A DNA stretch of 64,000 nt from the NCBI GenBank assembly GCA_031763025.1, contig JASSKH010000028.1, positions 6,893,324-6,957,323 on the forward strand, written 5' to 3'. Positions 23,264 through 35,800 of the stretch are shown piece by piece. Position 1 is the stretch's first letter; each line of letters opens with the position of its first letter. A model generated the notes under the pieces. That model was given only the letters and a program-made list of their open reading frames with translations, was not told the origin of the DNA and searched no databases. The DNA comes from Macrocystis pyrifera. Lineage: Eukaryota; Sar; Phaeophyceae; Laminariales; Laminariaceae. The translations under genes and the position numbers were made by a program.

Positions 23264-24007
23264 TCAATAATTCTTTCTTACTCTGCCCCCTCCCCACTTT
23301 GTCCCCTGTCCTGGCTGGGTCCCTACGGCCACTGCATTAGAAGCTAAAACTCTTGAAACCCTATCCTCCTCCTCTCTTGTCGCTCTTACATACATAATTA
23401 ATGCACCACTCTTCCACCTCCCCTGACGCTGGATTTCCATTGTCGGCACCTCTCCTGCAGCAAGTCCCGTCGCTCCCCCAATCCTTCCCGAATGCAATGC
23501 ATACTCACCCGGTACCAAACCTTGCTTTCCCACTAATTCTCTTAGTGACGCAGTGGCCTGGTTTTGAGTCCACACTCTCCGTGTATTCCCGTCTGCGTAT
23601 GTGGCCAAAGGACTCCGTACGTCCAAAATTGGATACAGCATAATCAATTCGAGTATCACCTCAAAACCACCGGCCTCCCCCTTCAAATATGAAATAGACG
23701 GTGATACACTATCCCAATTGAATCCACTCGCACCAACCACCGTTTTCTTGCGTGACACTACTTCTCCATACCTCTTCTGATCCCCTTTTAATCCTCTGAA
23801 CAAAAGTTCAACCCGATCCGCACACCGCCACAATTCAGGCGCTTGCAACTGAACCATACCACAAAAACTGGACACATCTCCCCTCGTCACTCTAAAATCT
23901 TCGTGGATATTTCCATCGTTGTATGCAAACATCTCCGACGCACGACCCAAAAACAAACATGAAACCGCCAGCATCAGCCACATCACCTTACCCCCACTCC
24001 GGAACAA
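23264..24007 (-). pseudogene. Tyrosine recombinase catalytic domain (DIRS fossil)
   Basis: Catalytic part of a tyrosine recombinase, the enzyme DIRS elements use in place of a DDE integrase to insert a circular DNA copy. Recognisable landmarks in this 247-residue frame are LGRASE (Arg 22), HSGRIGG (His 172, Arg 175), a GRWKS block and a Tyr at 206 in ALIMYVRA, matching the R..HxxR..Y arrangement of the family. A putative N-terminal core-binding segment with TNVTYKAAGRLWTQW lies upstream at 24219-24446. It is followed by the family's terminal sequence. Part of a fossil. Confidence 0.85.
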
Positions 24008-24532
24008 TTGACAATCCCTGTTTCAACATGGCCCACGAAATTGGACGCCGAATCCGTTGAGGTTCCCCCTTCAACGCACTCTCCCTCGCAATGCCTGCCT
24101 TCATGGATTTTATGAGGAACTGCTTCATCGGTAATTATATTCCCACTCGGCGATGAAAGTGCTGTACAGCTACCAATTTCCCTTCAACAGTCGACGCTTT
24201 GTTTCCACGAAAAACCTATTAATGCGCCATATACTTCGCGATCTCACTGGCCACCGCCTCCTCCCCCAACTCCATGCCCAAATATACGCTTCTGTGCACA
24301 GCAACTGAACGCCACTGCGTCCACAAACGCCCGGCAGCTTTATAAGTGACGTTTGTCGAAGGAGCCACTCCGACCGTCGCCAATAAGCCTGCAAGCTTCC
24401 CGAGCACATCATTCCACCACTCTCCCCCAAACTCGCCTCCTGCCATTGCACATGCGGGTAAAGGGAAGATAATCGCGAATTAATATTTTCGCGAGGTCAT
24501 TTGGAAATACCATCAGCCAAAACAGTACTGAC

Positions 24533-25006
24533 TCACGGAATATGCGCAGCTTCAAAGCACCAACCAGTTCGCATCTCTATCCTGCCCAAATATCGCACCA
24601 AAAACGCAGCTCTTGGATCACGTGTTCCCCCGCACTTATTAACCCACGTGGCCGCCGACACGTTGTCTCCAAGCGTAACAACGGGCGCTCCAACAATAGT
24701 CGAGTGGTCCGATTCCTGCTCTACCATCACATACGCATTCATTACCATCGCCAGCAATTCCAACAAATTAATTGAAATCATGTTTATGCTTTGCGCACTT
24801 TGCCCTATCTCGGACCTACTTTTCTCTTCAGATGATAAATCGTATCTCCACCACACCCCTGTCTCTACGCAGAAACCTCCAACCGCACTAAGAGTAGCGT
24901 CCGATGACCAATGCCGTTCCGGAATCCATTGCGTGTGAGAAAAACAAGGTAAACACAAGACACACCGTCCACCAAACATGGTTCGTGCAGAGCCCATTTC
25001 CACCAA
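24533..25006 (-). pseudogene. RNase H domain (DIRS fossil)
   Basis: Carries the spaced acidic residues of retroelement RNase H: SSDATLSAVGG, INLLELLAMV and LGDNVSAATWVNK. It lies between the reverse transcriptase and the recombinase, as in DIRS-order elements. This enzyme removes template RNA during reverse transcription. Confidence 0.8.
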
Positions 25007-26241
25007 TCCAAATCCGCGTGAAACTCTTGGCCTAATAATGCAATAGTCCCCTTAGGTACCGCAGCCAACTGCGTGTCACTACACTCCTGCTGGCCTTCCA
25101 GTCCCACCATCAACAATAACCTCCACACAAAGAACCGACCTGGCCTCATGGCCGTGGCGACATGACGCGATTTCCCTGTCAAACTCCACATCTCTCTAGC
25201 AGTTGCGGTCTTTCTAGAGGACGGCCACTTTCGAAACAGCAGTAAAACTCCGTTACGTTTCCGTTCCGGCAATTTCATCCTCATTCGTTGCGTGTCGACG
25301 TCAAAACCCAAACCTTCTTGGCACACCGCCCAATTCGTCAATTTCTTTTGTGGCAAAACAGGCACAGGATTTCTGCTGTCATCCCCAAACATCCTTAAGT
25401 GATCCGAAATCGCAGAAAGTGTTGCTGTTAACAGCCGACTCTCGATACCACGCTTACACGCTTCCAAATTCAGCATGTCATCGACGTACGCACATCTCAA
25501 CGTAAAACTTCGTCTTTGAGTGGCCATGTAGTTCAGGTACGACAACGACGCCAGGAGGAGCACACATCGCCGTTGATCCTTCAGCAGGGACCAGAACCTT
25601 AACATCCTTCGCTCTCAATCGCGCTTCTGGCAAAACCACTGCTGTATTGAAGTCAGTGTTGCGATGCGAATGAAGAATTGCCGCAGCCATCAAACCCCAC
25701 CATCCAAGCGATGAATGCCAACCGAACGCCAACCGAACGCCAACCTGAAATCAATAATAATATACTCCCCTACCACATATGAAAAGGTAGGTGATTTGTC
25801 CCACTCAATGTGAACTCTTCTGAATGCGTCCTTCACGTCCATTTTTGAAAAATAAATGGGCACTTCCGCGCCGACTTGTTCGCGACGCGCGCACGTTTGC
25901 GCGATAAATCTGAATAGGACCTCCCACAAATCACACACAGGCGCTTCGTCGAAGTCAGTGTCTGAGTTCACTCCTTGACCTACTGTCCAATCTAGTATCA
26001 CTCTCACTTTCTTTCGTTCCTCTACCACACCCAATGGGGATATTCTCAAACCCCGAACCGTACATGCTGCCGACCGGTGTAAAGGTAAAACGCGACCACG
26101 CACGATGCCCTCCATGAGCCTGTCCAACAACAAACCACTGTGCTGTAACGTGCTAGAATGATTCCCATATTGCAATGATGCTTCGAAATTTCCTCCCTCG
26201 ATAACATCGACTGGCACTCCGTGCTCAACTGCTTGCATCAA
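24865..26241 (-). pseudogene. Reverse transcriptase domain (DIRS fossil)
   Basis: RT signatures: RVILDWTVGQGVN, the block A motif FSKMDVKDAFRRVHIEWD (about 25810-25860), the block B-like FRLAFGWRS, and the catalytic LRCAYVDDMLNLE (near 25470-25500). The YVDD box and block A wording fit the DIRS/Ngaro type better than Ty3/gypsy or LINE. It sits directly upstream of the RNase H part. Confidence 0.85.
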
Positions 26242-26739
26242 ACGGCATAGAAACCTGTCGAGACGAAATGTTGCTCTATCAAGTTAGCATTACGGTGCGA
26301 AGCTATCAATTTCCCATCCTTCCACCACACTTCAAAGCCCCTGCTGTTGCAGTATCTGCCAGTTTTTGCGAAGCGTTTAATGCATTGGATCTCTCCGCCT
26401 CTCTTTGAATTGCGTTGAAAACATCAGATCTCTCTGTAGTTTCCGCCAATCGTGCCTTGTATTCTGCCAGCCTTTTTCTTGTCTGGTGGTAATCCTCCCC
26501 CAATCTCACCATTTGCTCCGGAATATGACAATCCGAAACCGTTGGATCCACTCCTTCATCGTAACCTGGACCGAAACAGCCACGGTTTGTTTTACACATG
26601 GTATGTTGGCTTATCTTCAAAAAACAAATCCATAACTCGGCACAAATTATGGTCCTCCTTGGTCCCTCAAACGGCGATTGACCATACAAAACCAAGAATA
26701 GTCCTCCTTGCTCGAGCGAATAGCCCATCACAACAATCA

Positions 26740-27520
26740 GCGCACATCATTCACTTTTTATCATGGTCCAGTAATCCCATCACACTAACCAACGAACTTC
26801 GTTCACTTTGTATCATGGTCTCAAACTTTTCATCATGATTCGTCCATCCCATCACAATAGTCATCAAGTTAGATCACTTTGTATCATGGTCCCATCACAA
26901 TGGCCAGCAAACATCGTTCATATTTCATCGTGGCCGATCCATCACAATCATCAGCAAACATCGTTCACTTCATATCGTAGTCCATTCATCACAGTCATCA
27001 GCAAACCTCGTTCACTTCGTATCGTGGTCCATTAATCACAATCGTCAGCAAGCAAAGTTCACTCTGTATCGTGGTCCACTCATCACCATCGTCAGCAAGC
27101 ATCGATGTTCACTTTGCATCATGGTCCATTCATCACATTCGTCAGCAAACATCGTTCACTTTGTATCGTGGTCCATTCATCACAATCGTCAGCAAGCAAA
27201 GTTCACTCTGTGTCGTGGTCCACTCATCATAATCATCAGCAAAACTTCATTCACTTTGTATCGTGGTCTGTTCATCACAATTGTCAGCAAACATCGTTCA
27301 CTTCGTATCGTGGCCTGTTCATCACAATCGTCAGCAAACATCGTTCACTACGTATCGTGGTCCATCCATTCCATCACAATAACCAGCAAAACTTCGTTCA
27401 CTTTGTATCGTGGTCCATTCGTCACAATCGACAGCAAACATCGTTCGCTTTTTATCGTGGTCCATCCATCCCATCACAATAATCAGCAAAAACTTCGTTC
27501 ACTTTTTATCATGGTCCTGT
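26740..27520. repeat. 47-bp minisatellite, main block
   Basis: About 17 units around ATCACAATCGTCAGCAAACATCGTTCACTTTGTATCGTGGTCC. Period measured as 47 bp between 27001 and 27048, with occasional longer units. The overlapping open frames here (27105-27525) are repeat products. It directly abuts the 5' part of the DIRS pol fossil. Confidence 0.85.
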
Positions 27521-27524
27521 TATG

Positions 27525-28344
27525 ATCAAGGTTGCGGGACACTTCGTATCCCTGGACAGGTCTACCTTTTAAGTCGGTAATCGTTGGTACTCACGTGTGT
27601 TGCTTGCTTAGCTATAGAAGAAGAGCAGTTTTATTCCTTTCGTGCACGCGGAGACTGAGACCAAGCTCGTGCGTCTCTGGAAAACCAATCTAAGATACGC
27701 CTTCCAAGTACTACAAATGCGTTCCCAGTGCCTGAACCCAGGTAATTACTGGGCTTTCAACCTCATACAAAGCAGTATCATAACACTAGCCCACTCTGAT
27801 GAGCCGCATATGCAGAATTATGGGAAATGGAAACCCCGATTCCACGAACTAGAACATGAGTCGAAGATGCGGCTCCTCAAAACCCACTCCCACACCTCTG
27901 AACGGCGAGGCAACGAAGGCGGCAAAGTATGTAAAAAAAATAAAGGGAAGACCTAGCCTTAAGGGGCAGGAAGAAATCGCCAATGAAAGCCATCGCCATG
28001 CCGCCCGCACGGGGGGGGGAGGCGAGGAAGATGCATGGAAAAGCGACGAGGGCGTCCAAGTCGTTCGAGGTGACGGGGGGTGCGTCAGTTGGCGGCGGAA
28101 GTCTTAAAAGAGGAGTTCCCACGGGCTCGGTGCGGTCGCGGCCGGACGGGATGGGTACCGTCGGGACGGACGAGGCGACAGGAGTCGGGGCCAAAACGAC
28201 GGGTGCGGGCGGTCACGGCCGTGGGGCTCGCGGCGGGGTGATAGCACGCCGGGCTGGTGGTCTAGGGGCCCCACCGGGCCCGAAGCCGTAATCAACAGCA
28301 GGCGGCACGGTGCCAGCGGCGGCGGCTGTTCGTCGGCGTTTCCA
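27525..28344 (+). other. Coding-like insertion inside the minisatellite
   Basis: This segment interrupts the 47-bp minisatellite, which resumes at 28345. A + frame at 27642-27956 (104 codons, GTG start only) has protein-like composition, including KLVRLWKTNLRYAFQVLQ and KWKPRFHELEHESKMR, and ends in a basic stretch. A second + frame, 27983-28291, is GC-rich and Gly/Arg/Ala-rich. The sharp rise in GC against the AT-rich minisatellite suggests separate origin. No domain recognised. Confidence 0.35.
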
Positions 28345-28545
28345 TTAATCTCATCACAATAATCAGGGAACTTCGTTCACTTTGTATCATGGTCCCATCA
28401 CAATTTCGTTAACTTGTTATCATGGTCCATTCATCCCAGCACAATAATCAGGGAACTTCGTTCACATTATATCATGGTCCCATCACAATAGTTAGCGAAC
28501 TTAATTCACTTTATATCATGGTCCAACCATCCCCTCATAATAATC
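28345..28545. repeat. 47-bp minisatellite, second block
   Basis: Three to four more units of the same repeat (AACTTCGTTCACTTTGTATCATGGTCC). Weak remnants (ATTATATCATAGTCCATCCA) reappear at about 46190-46220, on the far side of the split-repeat element and the fold-back element. Confidence 0.8.
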
Positions 28546-28644
28546 ATGTCTTCCTTGTAAATAAAACAAAATAAAATAGATACCTTCACAATATATTTTC
28601 CTCCTCCATAATAATGATAATAAACATCATTATTTTATTATTAT

Positions 28645-28853
28645 GCAGAATATTCTCGGAAGAATGAGAGAATGTGAGTTTTGTACGTACGAAAGAAGTT
28701 CAAGCCAATCAGATGACTGCGGTGATTCACGGTAGCATGAATCGTAGCCCTTGGTACACACACCTTGTCTGGTACGTAGCCGCAACCTACACGTATCAGC
28801 GCAGTGAAGCAGAAGCAGAGCTACAGGTCCAAGGTGTGAGACTAGTTTGAGTT
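28645..28853 (+). repeat. Split direct repeat A1
   Basis: Begins GCAGAATATTCTCGG right after an ATT-rich flank and ends GACTAGTTTGAGTT. Same length as A2 at 42455-42663, about five substitutions. Confidence 0.92.
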
Positions 28854-29867
28854 CGAAGAGGGCTCTGTGTTGAGCGTTCGATCTGATCTGTTTGAACGCT
28901 GAGCAGGCAGGGTTTTCGCCAGCCAGACATTTCTTTATTTTTATTTTGTTGATCGAGGCACCTTCCTTGGAGAGACTCGTTCGTGGTGTCTTGTGAGTGT
29001 ACGAGAGGTGCTAGCTGGGAGTGTGGACGGAAGACCTTGGGGACTATGTCGGAGGGCATGGCAAGCTTGGCCGGACAAGCCAGCACAGGAACGAATCGGC
29101 AAGATCGGTATCTCCGGTATGTCGTAGCACAGCGAGACGTTACAGGGGATGTGTACTGCTGTAGCACAGTGTGACGTTACCCGGGATGTTGCGCCCTCGG
29201 TGGTATCATTATGTTCGCAACTTGCAAACACATGCGTACAGCAGTGATGTGTCGGTAGTGTGTGCTTGCGGGAATATTATATTATACCAGACGCGAGTAT
29301 GCATACTCTCGTACTTTTGCTTGGTACCAAACTCGAGGAAAGGCACGATTATTAATAGTAAATATGACGGGTTCAGCAGAAGTGCGGACACAGCAGCAGG
29401 GTTCGTGCAGCAGTGGTCGTACGTTCTTTCAAGTGCTCGTACTTTTATTAATAATATTAATGCGAAATATCATACCTCACGCGAGACTTTTATCGGTGGT
29501 ACCAAACTCGAGAAAAGGTTATGTGAGTATGACTGGTAAAGCCATGCGTATACATCAGTGTTCGTGCAGCAGTGGTTGTATGTCAAATGCTCGTACAGGG
29601 GTATACTACCAATGTGTGGGATAGCGGTTTCCCGAAACTGGGGCCTGTGCAGTATTCTGGTAGAGCGTACTCTGAGCTATTGGCGCTCTGATTGTTTCTT
29701 GGTGGTATGAGATTATCAGAGCATACAGGCTGTGTAGCTGGTAGCGGTGGTAGCTGGTATTTTATTGTCCTTCGCTACAATACTACGTAGATTGGGGTCT
29801 AACTGGTACCGGTTGCTCCACTGTAGCTTAACTACCTATGGTGGTACAAGTTGCTGGTCGCGAATCG
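28854..29867. other. Interior left of the satellite; internal ~185-bp duplication
   Basis: The block TGGTACCAAACTCGAG(G/A)AAAGG followed by TTCGTGCAGCAGTGGT and AATGCTCGTAC/AAGTGCTCGTAC appears at about 29321-29440 and again at about 29498-29595. No reverse transcriptase, gag or other domain was seen where a normal element would carry them. Confidence 0.5.
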
Positions 29868-32854
29868 GGGGGGTCGCGTCGGCTTCCTCGTGCATATTAC
29901 TTTAGCCGTTAATCCGGGAGAAGTTTTCACGAGCGGGTTCGTGACCTCCGTGGGTACACCGGGTATCGCCGCCGAAGCGGATTTCGTCGGTTCTCGTTTC
30001 TTCGTCTGCGTAGGACCCGTCCACAGGGGGGTCGGGGGTGCTGTCACAGTGTGTGCGCCTGCTTCAGCGAAACAGGTTGAATCTTGTTGACTTCGTCGTC
30101 CATGTTTCGTGTGCGGTTCATTCGGGGGAGCGTGTGCCATAAGTTGGACCATGTGCTATTGTAGTGCGCACGTCTGTTTCAGCGAAGCACGTGTCGCAAC
30201 TCCTTGACTCCCGTGTCCGTGTCTCGTGTGCCGCTCATCCGGGGAAGCATGTGCCACACGTTGGACTGTGTGCTGTTGCGGCATGTGCGTCTGCTTCAGC
30301 ACTACAAGTGTCGCGACTCGTCGGCTTTCTCGTGCATATCACCAGTCGACAGGGGGACGGTGTGCTGTCGCAGTGTGTGCGCCTGCTTCAGCGAAGCAGG
30401 TGTCGTATCTCGTTGACGTCCTTGTCCATGTTTCGTGGTGCTATTGCAGTGCGTACGTCTGTTTCAGCGAAGCAGTCGTCACTCTTTGGCTCCTCGTCCA
30501 TGTTTCGTGTGGCGTTCATCTGGGGAAGCATGTCTCACAAGTTGGACAGTGTGATGAGTAAGCATGTGCATTTGCTCCAGAGCTACGCGTCCATGTTTCG
30601 AGTGCGTTTGTCGTTCATCCTGGGAAGCGTGTGCCACAAGTTGGACCGTGTGCTATCGCACTCTGTTGCAGCGAAGCAGGTGTCACTCTTTGGCTCCCCG
30701 TCCATATTGCGTGTGCCGTTTATCCGGGAATCCGGGGAAGCGTGTGCCACAGGTTGGACCGTGTGCTATTGCGGCGCGTACGTCTGTTGCAGCGAAGCAG
30801 GTGTCACTCTTTGGCCCCGCGTCCGTATTGCGTGTGTCGTTCATCCGGGGAGGCGTGTGCCACAAGTTGGACAGTGTGCTATTGCAGTGTGTACGTCTGT
30901 TTCAGCGAAGCAGGTGTCACTCTTTGGCTCCCCGTCCGAATTTCGTGTGCCGTTTATCCGGGGAAGCGTGTGCCACAAGTTGGACCGTGTGCTGCCGCAC
31001 TGCGTACGTCTGTTTCAGCGAAGAAGGTGCCACTCTTTGGCTCCCCGCCCGTATTTCGTGTGCCATTCACCCGTGAATCCGGGGAAGCGTGTGCCACAAG
31101 TTGGACCGTGTGCTATTGCAGTGCGTACGTCTGTTGCAGCGAAGCAGGTGTCACTCTTTGGCTCCCCGTCCGTGTTTCGTGTGTTGTTCATCCGTGAATC
31201 CGGGGAACCGTGTGCCACAAGTATGACCGTGTGCTATTGCAGTGCGTACGTCTGTTTCAGCGAAGCAGGTGTCACTCTTTGACTCCTCGTCCGTGTTTCG
31301 TGTGCCGTTCATCCGGGGAGGCGTGTGCCACAAGTTGGACCGTGTGCTATTGCAGTGCGTACGTCTGTTTCAGCGAAGCAGGTGTCACTCTTTGGTTCCC
31401 CATCCGTATTTCGTGTGCCGTTTATCCGGGGAGGCGTGTGCCACAAGTTGGACCGTGTGCTATTTCAGTGCGTACGTCCGTTTCATGTCACTATTTGTCT
31501 CCCCGTCCGTGTTTCGTGTGCCGTTCATACGAGGAGGCGTGTGCCACAAGTTAGATCGTGTGCTATCGCAGTGCGTACGTCTGTTTCAGCGAAGCAGGTG
31601 TCACTCTTTGGCTGCCCGTACGTTTTTCGTGTGCCGTTTATCTGGGGGAGCGTGTGCCACAAGTTGGACCGTGTGCTATCGCACTACGTACGTCTGGTTC
31701 AGCGAAGCAGGTGTCACTCTTTGGCTCCCCGTCCGTGTTTCGTGTGCCGTTCATACGGGAATCCGGGGAAGCGTGTGCCACAGGTTGGACCGTGTACCAA
31801 TGCAGTGCGTACGTCTGTTTCAGCGAAGCAGGTGTCACTCTTTAGCTCCCCGTCCGTGTTTTGCTTGCCGTTTATCGGGGGGGGAAGGGTGTGCCACTTG
31901 TTGGATCGTGTGCTATTGCAGTGCGTACGTCTGTTTCAGTGGAGCAGGTGCCACTCTTTGGCTCCCCGTCCGTGCTTCGTGTGCCGTTCATCCGTGAAAC
32001 CGGGGAAGCCTGTGCCACAAGTTGGACCGTGTGTTATTGCAGTGCGTACGTCTGTTGCAGCGAAGCAGGTGTCACTCTTTGGCTCCCCGCCCGTGTTTCG
32101 TGTGCTGTTCATCCGTGAATCCGGAGAAGCGTGTGGCACAAGTTGGACCGTGTGCTATTGCAGTGCGTACGTCTGTTGCAGCGAAGCAGGTGTCACGCTT
32201 TGGCTCCCCGTCCGTGTTTCGTGTGCCGTTCGTCCGTGAATCCGGGGAAGCGTGTGCCACAAGTTGGACCGTGTGCTATTGCAGTGCGTACGTCTGTTTC
32301 AGCGAAGCAGGTGTCACCCTTTGGCTCCTCGTCCGTGTTTCGTGTGCCGTTTTTCCGGGGAAGCGTGTGCCACAAGTTGGACCGTGTACTATTGCAGTGC
32401 CTAACGTCTGTTTCAGCGAAGCAAGTGTCACTCTTTGGCTCGCCGTCCGTGTTTGGTGTGCAGGTCATCCGGGGAAGCATGTGTCACAAGTTGGACAGTG
32501 TGCTGATGCAGCATGTGCATCTGCTCCAGCGCTACGAGTACGTGTTTCGTATTCGTTTGTCGTTGATCCGGGGGGGGGTGTGCCACAAGTTGGACCGTGT
32601 GCTATGGTAGTGCGTACGTCTGTTTCAGCGAAGCAGGTGTCGCAACGTTTTGGCTCCCATGTCCATGTTCGTGTGCCGTTTATCAGGGGAAGCATGTGGC
32701 ACAAGTTGGACTGGGTGCTATTGCAGTGCGTACGTCTGTGTCAGCGGAGCAAGTGTCACTCTTTGGCTCCCCGTTCGTGTTTCGTGTGCCTTTTATTCGG
32801 GGACGCGTGTGCCACAGGTTGGACCGTGTGCTATCGCAGTGCGTACGTCTGTTT

Positions 32855-35800
32855 CAGGGAAGCAGGTGCCACTCTTTGGTCCCCCGTCCGTGTTTCGTGT
32901 GCCCTTCATCCGGGGAAGCGTGTGCCACAGGTTGGACGTGTACTATTGCATTGCGTACGTCTGCTTCAGCGAAGCAGGTGTCACTCTTAAGCTCCCCGTC
33001 CATGTTTCGTGTGCCGTTCATCCGGGGAAGCGTGTGCCACAAGTTGGACCGTGTGCTATCGCAGTGCGTGCCTCTGTTTCAGCGAAGCACGTGCCACTCT
33101 TTGGCTACCCGTCCGTATTTCGTGTGCCGTTTATCCGGGGGAGCGTGTGCCACAAGTTGGACCGTGTGCTATCGCAGTGCGTACGTCTGTTTCAGCGAAG
33201 CAGGTGTCAGTCGTTGGCTCCCCGTCCGTGTTTCGTGTGCCGTTTATCCGGGGAAGCGTGTGCCACAAGTTGGACCGTGTGCTATTGCAGTGCGTACGTC
33301 TGTTTCAGCGAAGCAGGTACCACTCTTTGGGTTCCCGTCCGTGTTTCGTGTGATGTTCACCCGGAGGAGCGTGTGCCACAGGTTGGACCGTGTACTATTG
33401 CAGTTCGTACGTCTGTTTCAACGAAGCCGGTGTCAATCTTTGGCTCCCCGTCCGTATGCTGTGTGCCGTTTGTCCGGGGAAGCGTGTGCCACAAGTTGGA
33501 GCGGATGCTATTGCAGTGCGTACGTTTGTTTCAGTGGAGCAGGTGCCACTCTTTGGCTCCCCGTCCGTGCTTCGTGTGCCGTTCATCCGTGAAACCGGGG
33601 AAGCCTGTGCCACAAGTTGGACCGTGTGCTATTGCAGTGCGTACGTCTGTTTCAGCGAAGCAGGTGTCAGTCGTTGGCTCCCCGTCCGTGTTTCGTGTGC
33701 CGTTTATCCGGGGAAGCGTGTGCCACAAGTTGGACCGTGTGCTGTCGCAGTGCGTACGTCTGTTTCAGCGAAGCAGGTACCACTCGTTGGGTTCCCGTCC
33801 GTGTTTCGTGTGCTATTCACCCGGAGGAGCGTGTGCCACAGGTTGGACCGTGTACTATTGCAGTTCGTACGTCTGTTTCAACGAAGCCGGTGTCAGTCTT
33901 TGGCTCCCCGTCCGTATGCTGTGTGCCGTTTATCCGGGGAAGCGTGTGCCACAAGTTGGAGCGGGTGGTATTGCAGTGCGTACGTTTGTTTCAGTGGAGC
34001 AGGTGTCACTATTTGGCTCCCCGTCTGTGTTTCGTGTGCCGTTTATCCGGGGAAGCGTGTGCCACAAGTTGTACCGTGTGCTATTGCAGTGCGTACGTCT
34101 GTTGCAGCGAAGCAGGTGTCACTCTTTGGCTCCCCGTCCGTGTTTCGTGTGCCATTCATCCGTGAATCCGGGGAAGCGTGTGCCACAAGTTCGACCGTGT
34201 GCTATTGCAGTGCGTACGTCTGTTTCAGCGAAGCAGGTGCCACTCTTTGGCCCCCCGTCCGTGTTTCGTGTGTCATTTATCCGGGGAAGCGTGTGCCACA
34301 AGTTGGACCGTGTACTATTGCAGTGCCTAACGTCTGTTCAGCGAAGCAGGTGTCACTCTTTGGCTCCCCGTCCGTGTTTCGTGTGCAGTTCATCCGGGGA
34401 AGCATGTGTCACAAGTTGGACAGTGTGCTGATGCAGCATGTGCACCTGCTCCAGCGCTACGCGTCCATGTTTCTTTTTCGTTTGTCGTTGATCCGGGGGA
34501 GCGTGTGCCGCAAGTTGGACCGTTTGCTATTGCAGTGCGTACGTCTCGTTCAGCGAAGCAGGTGTCATTCGTTGGCTCCCCGTTCGTGTTTCGTGTGCCT
34601 TTCATTCGGGCAAGCGTGTGCCACCAGTTGGACCGTGTGCTATCGCAGTGCGTACGTCTATTTCAACGAAGCAGGTGCCACTCTTTGGCTCCCCGTCCGT
34701 GTTTCGTGTGCCGTTCACCCGGAGGAGCGTGTGCCACAGGTTGGACCGTGTACTATTGCAGTGCGTACGTCTGTTTCAGCGAAGCAGGTACCACTCTTTG
34801 GGTTCCCGTCCGTGTTTCGTGTGCTGTTCACCCGGAGGAGCGTGTGCCACAGGTTGGACCGTGTACTATTGCAGTTCGTACGTCTGTTTCAACGAAGCCG
34901 GTGTCAGTCTTTGGCTCCCCGTCCGTGTGCTGTGTGCCGTTTGTCCGGGGAAGCGTGTGCCACAAGTTGGAGCGGGTGCTATTGCAGGGCGTACGTTTGT
35001 TTCAGTGGAGCAGGTGTCACTCTTTGGCTCCCCGTCTGTGTTTCGTGTGCCGTTCATCCGTGAAACCGGGGAAGCCTGTGCCACAAGTTGGACCGTGTGC
35101 TATTGCAGTGCGTACGTCTGTTTCAGCGAAGCAGGTGTCAGTCGTTGGCTCCCCGTCCGTGTTTCGTGTGCCGTTTATCCGGGGAAGCGTGTGCCACAAG
35201 TTGGACCGTGTGCTATCGCAGTGCGTACGTCTGTTTCAGCGAAGCAGGTACCACTCGTTGGGTTCCCGTCCGTGTTTCGTGTGCTATTCACCCGGAGGAG
35301 CGTGTGCCACAGGTTGGACCGTGTACTATTGCAGTTCGTACGTCTGTATCAACGAAGCCGGTGTCAGTCTTTGGCTCCCCGTCCGTATGCTGTGTGCCGT
35401 TTATCCGGGGAAGCGTGTGCCACAAGTTGGAGCGGGTGGTATTGCAGTGCGTACGTTTGTTTCAGTGGAGCAGGTGTCACTATTTGGCTCCCCGTCTGTG
35501 TTTCGTGTGCCGTTTATCCGGGGAAGCGTGTGCCACAAGTTGTACCGTGTGCTATTGCAGTGCGTACGTCTGTTGCAGCGAAGCAGGTGTCACTCTTTGG
35601 CTCCCCGTCCGTGTTTCGTGTGCCATTCATCCGTGAATCCGGGAAAGCGTGTGCCACAAGTTCGACCGTGTGCTATTGCAGTACGTACGTCTGTTTCAGC
35701 GCAGCAGGTGCCACTCTTTGGCCCCCCGTCCGTGTTTCGTGTGTCATTTATCCGGGGAAGCGTGTGCCACAAGTTGGACCGTGTACTATTGCAGTGCCTA

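Larger units (their letters stand above)
22862..26731 (-). mobile_element. DIRS-order tyrosine-recombinase retroelement fossil, pol half
   Basis: Minus-strand domains in order: an upstream coiled-coil-like segment (26306-26731), reverse transcriptase (about 26241 to 25100), RNase H (about 25000-24533), then a tyrosine recombinase (24446-23264). The gene order RT-RH-YR with no DDE integrase marks the DIRS order. A ~210-bp terminal sequence (22862-23072) lies downstream; the same sequence sits upstream of a gag-like region at 53522-53742, in the same orientation. No full-length copy is present. The element is broken at several points and looks moderately old. Confidence 0.88.

Noticed and set aside
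26740-27520. CRISPR-like array
   Set aside because: The ~47-bp units are contiguous degenerate repeats without unique spacers, in a clearly eukaryotic context with no cas genes.
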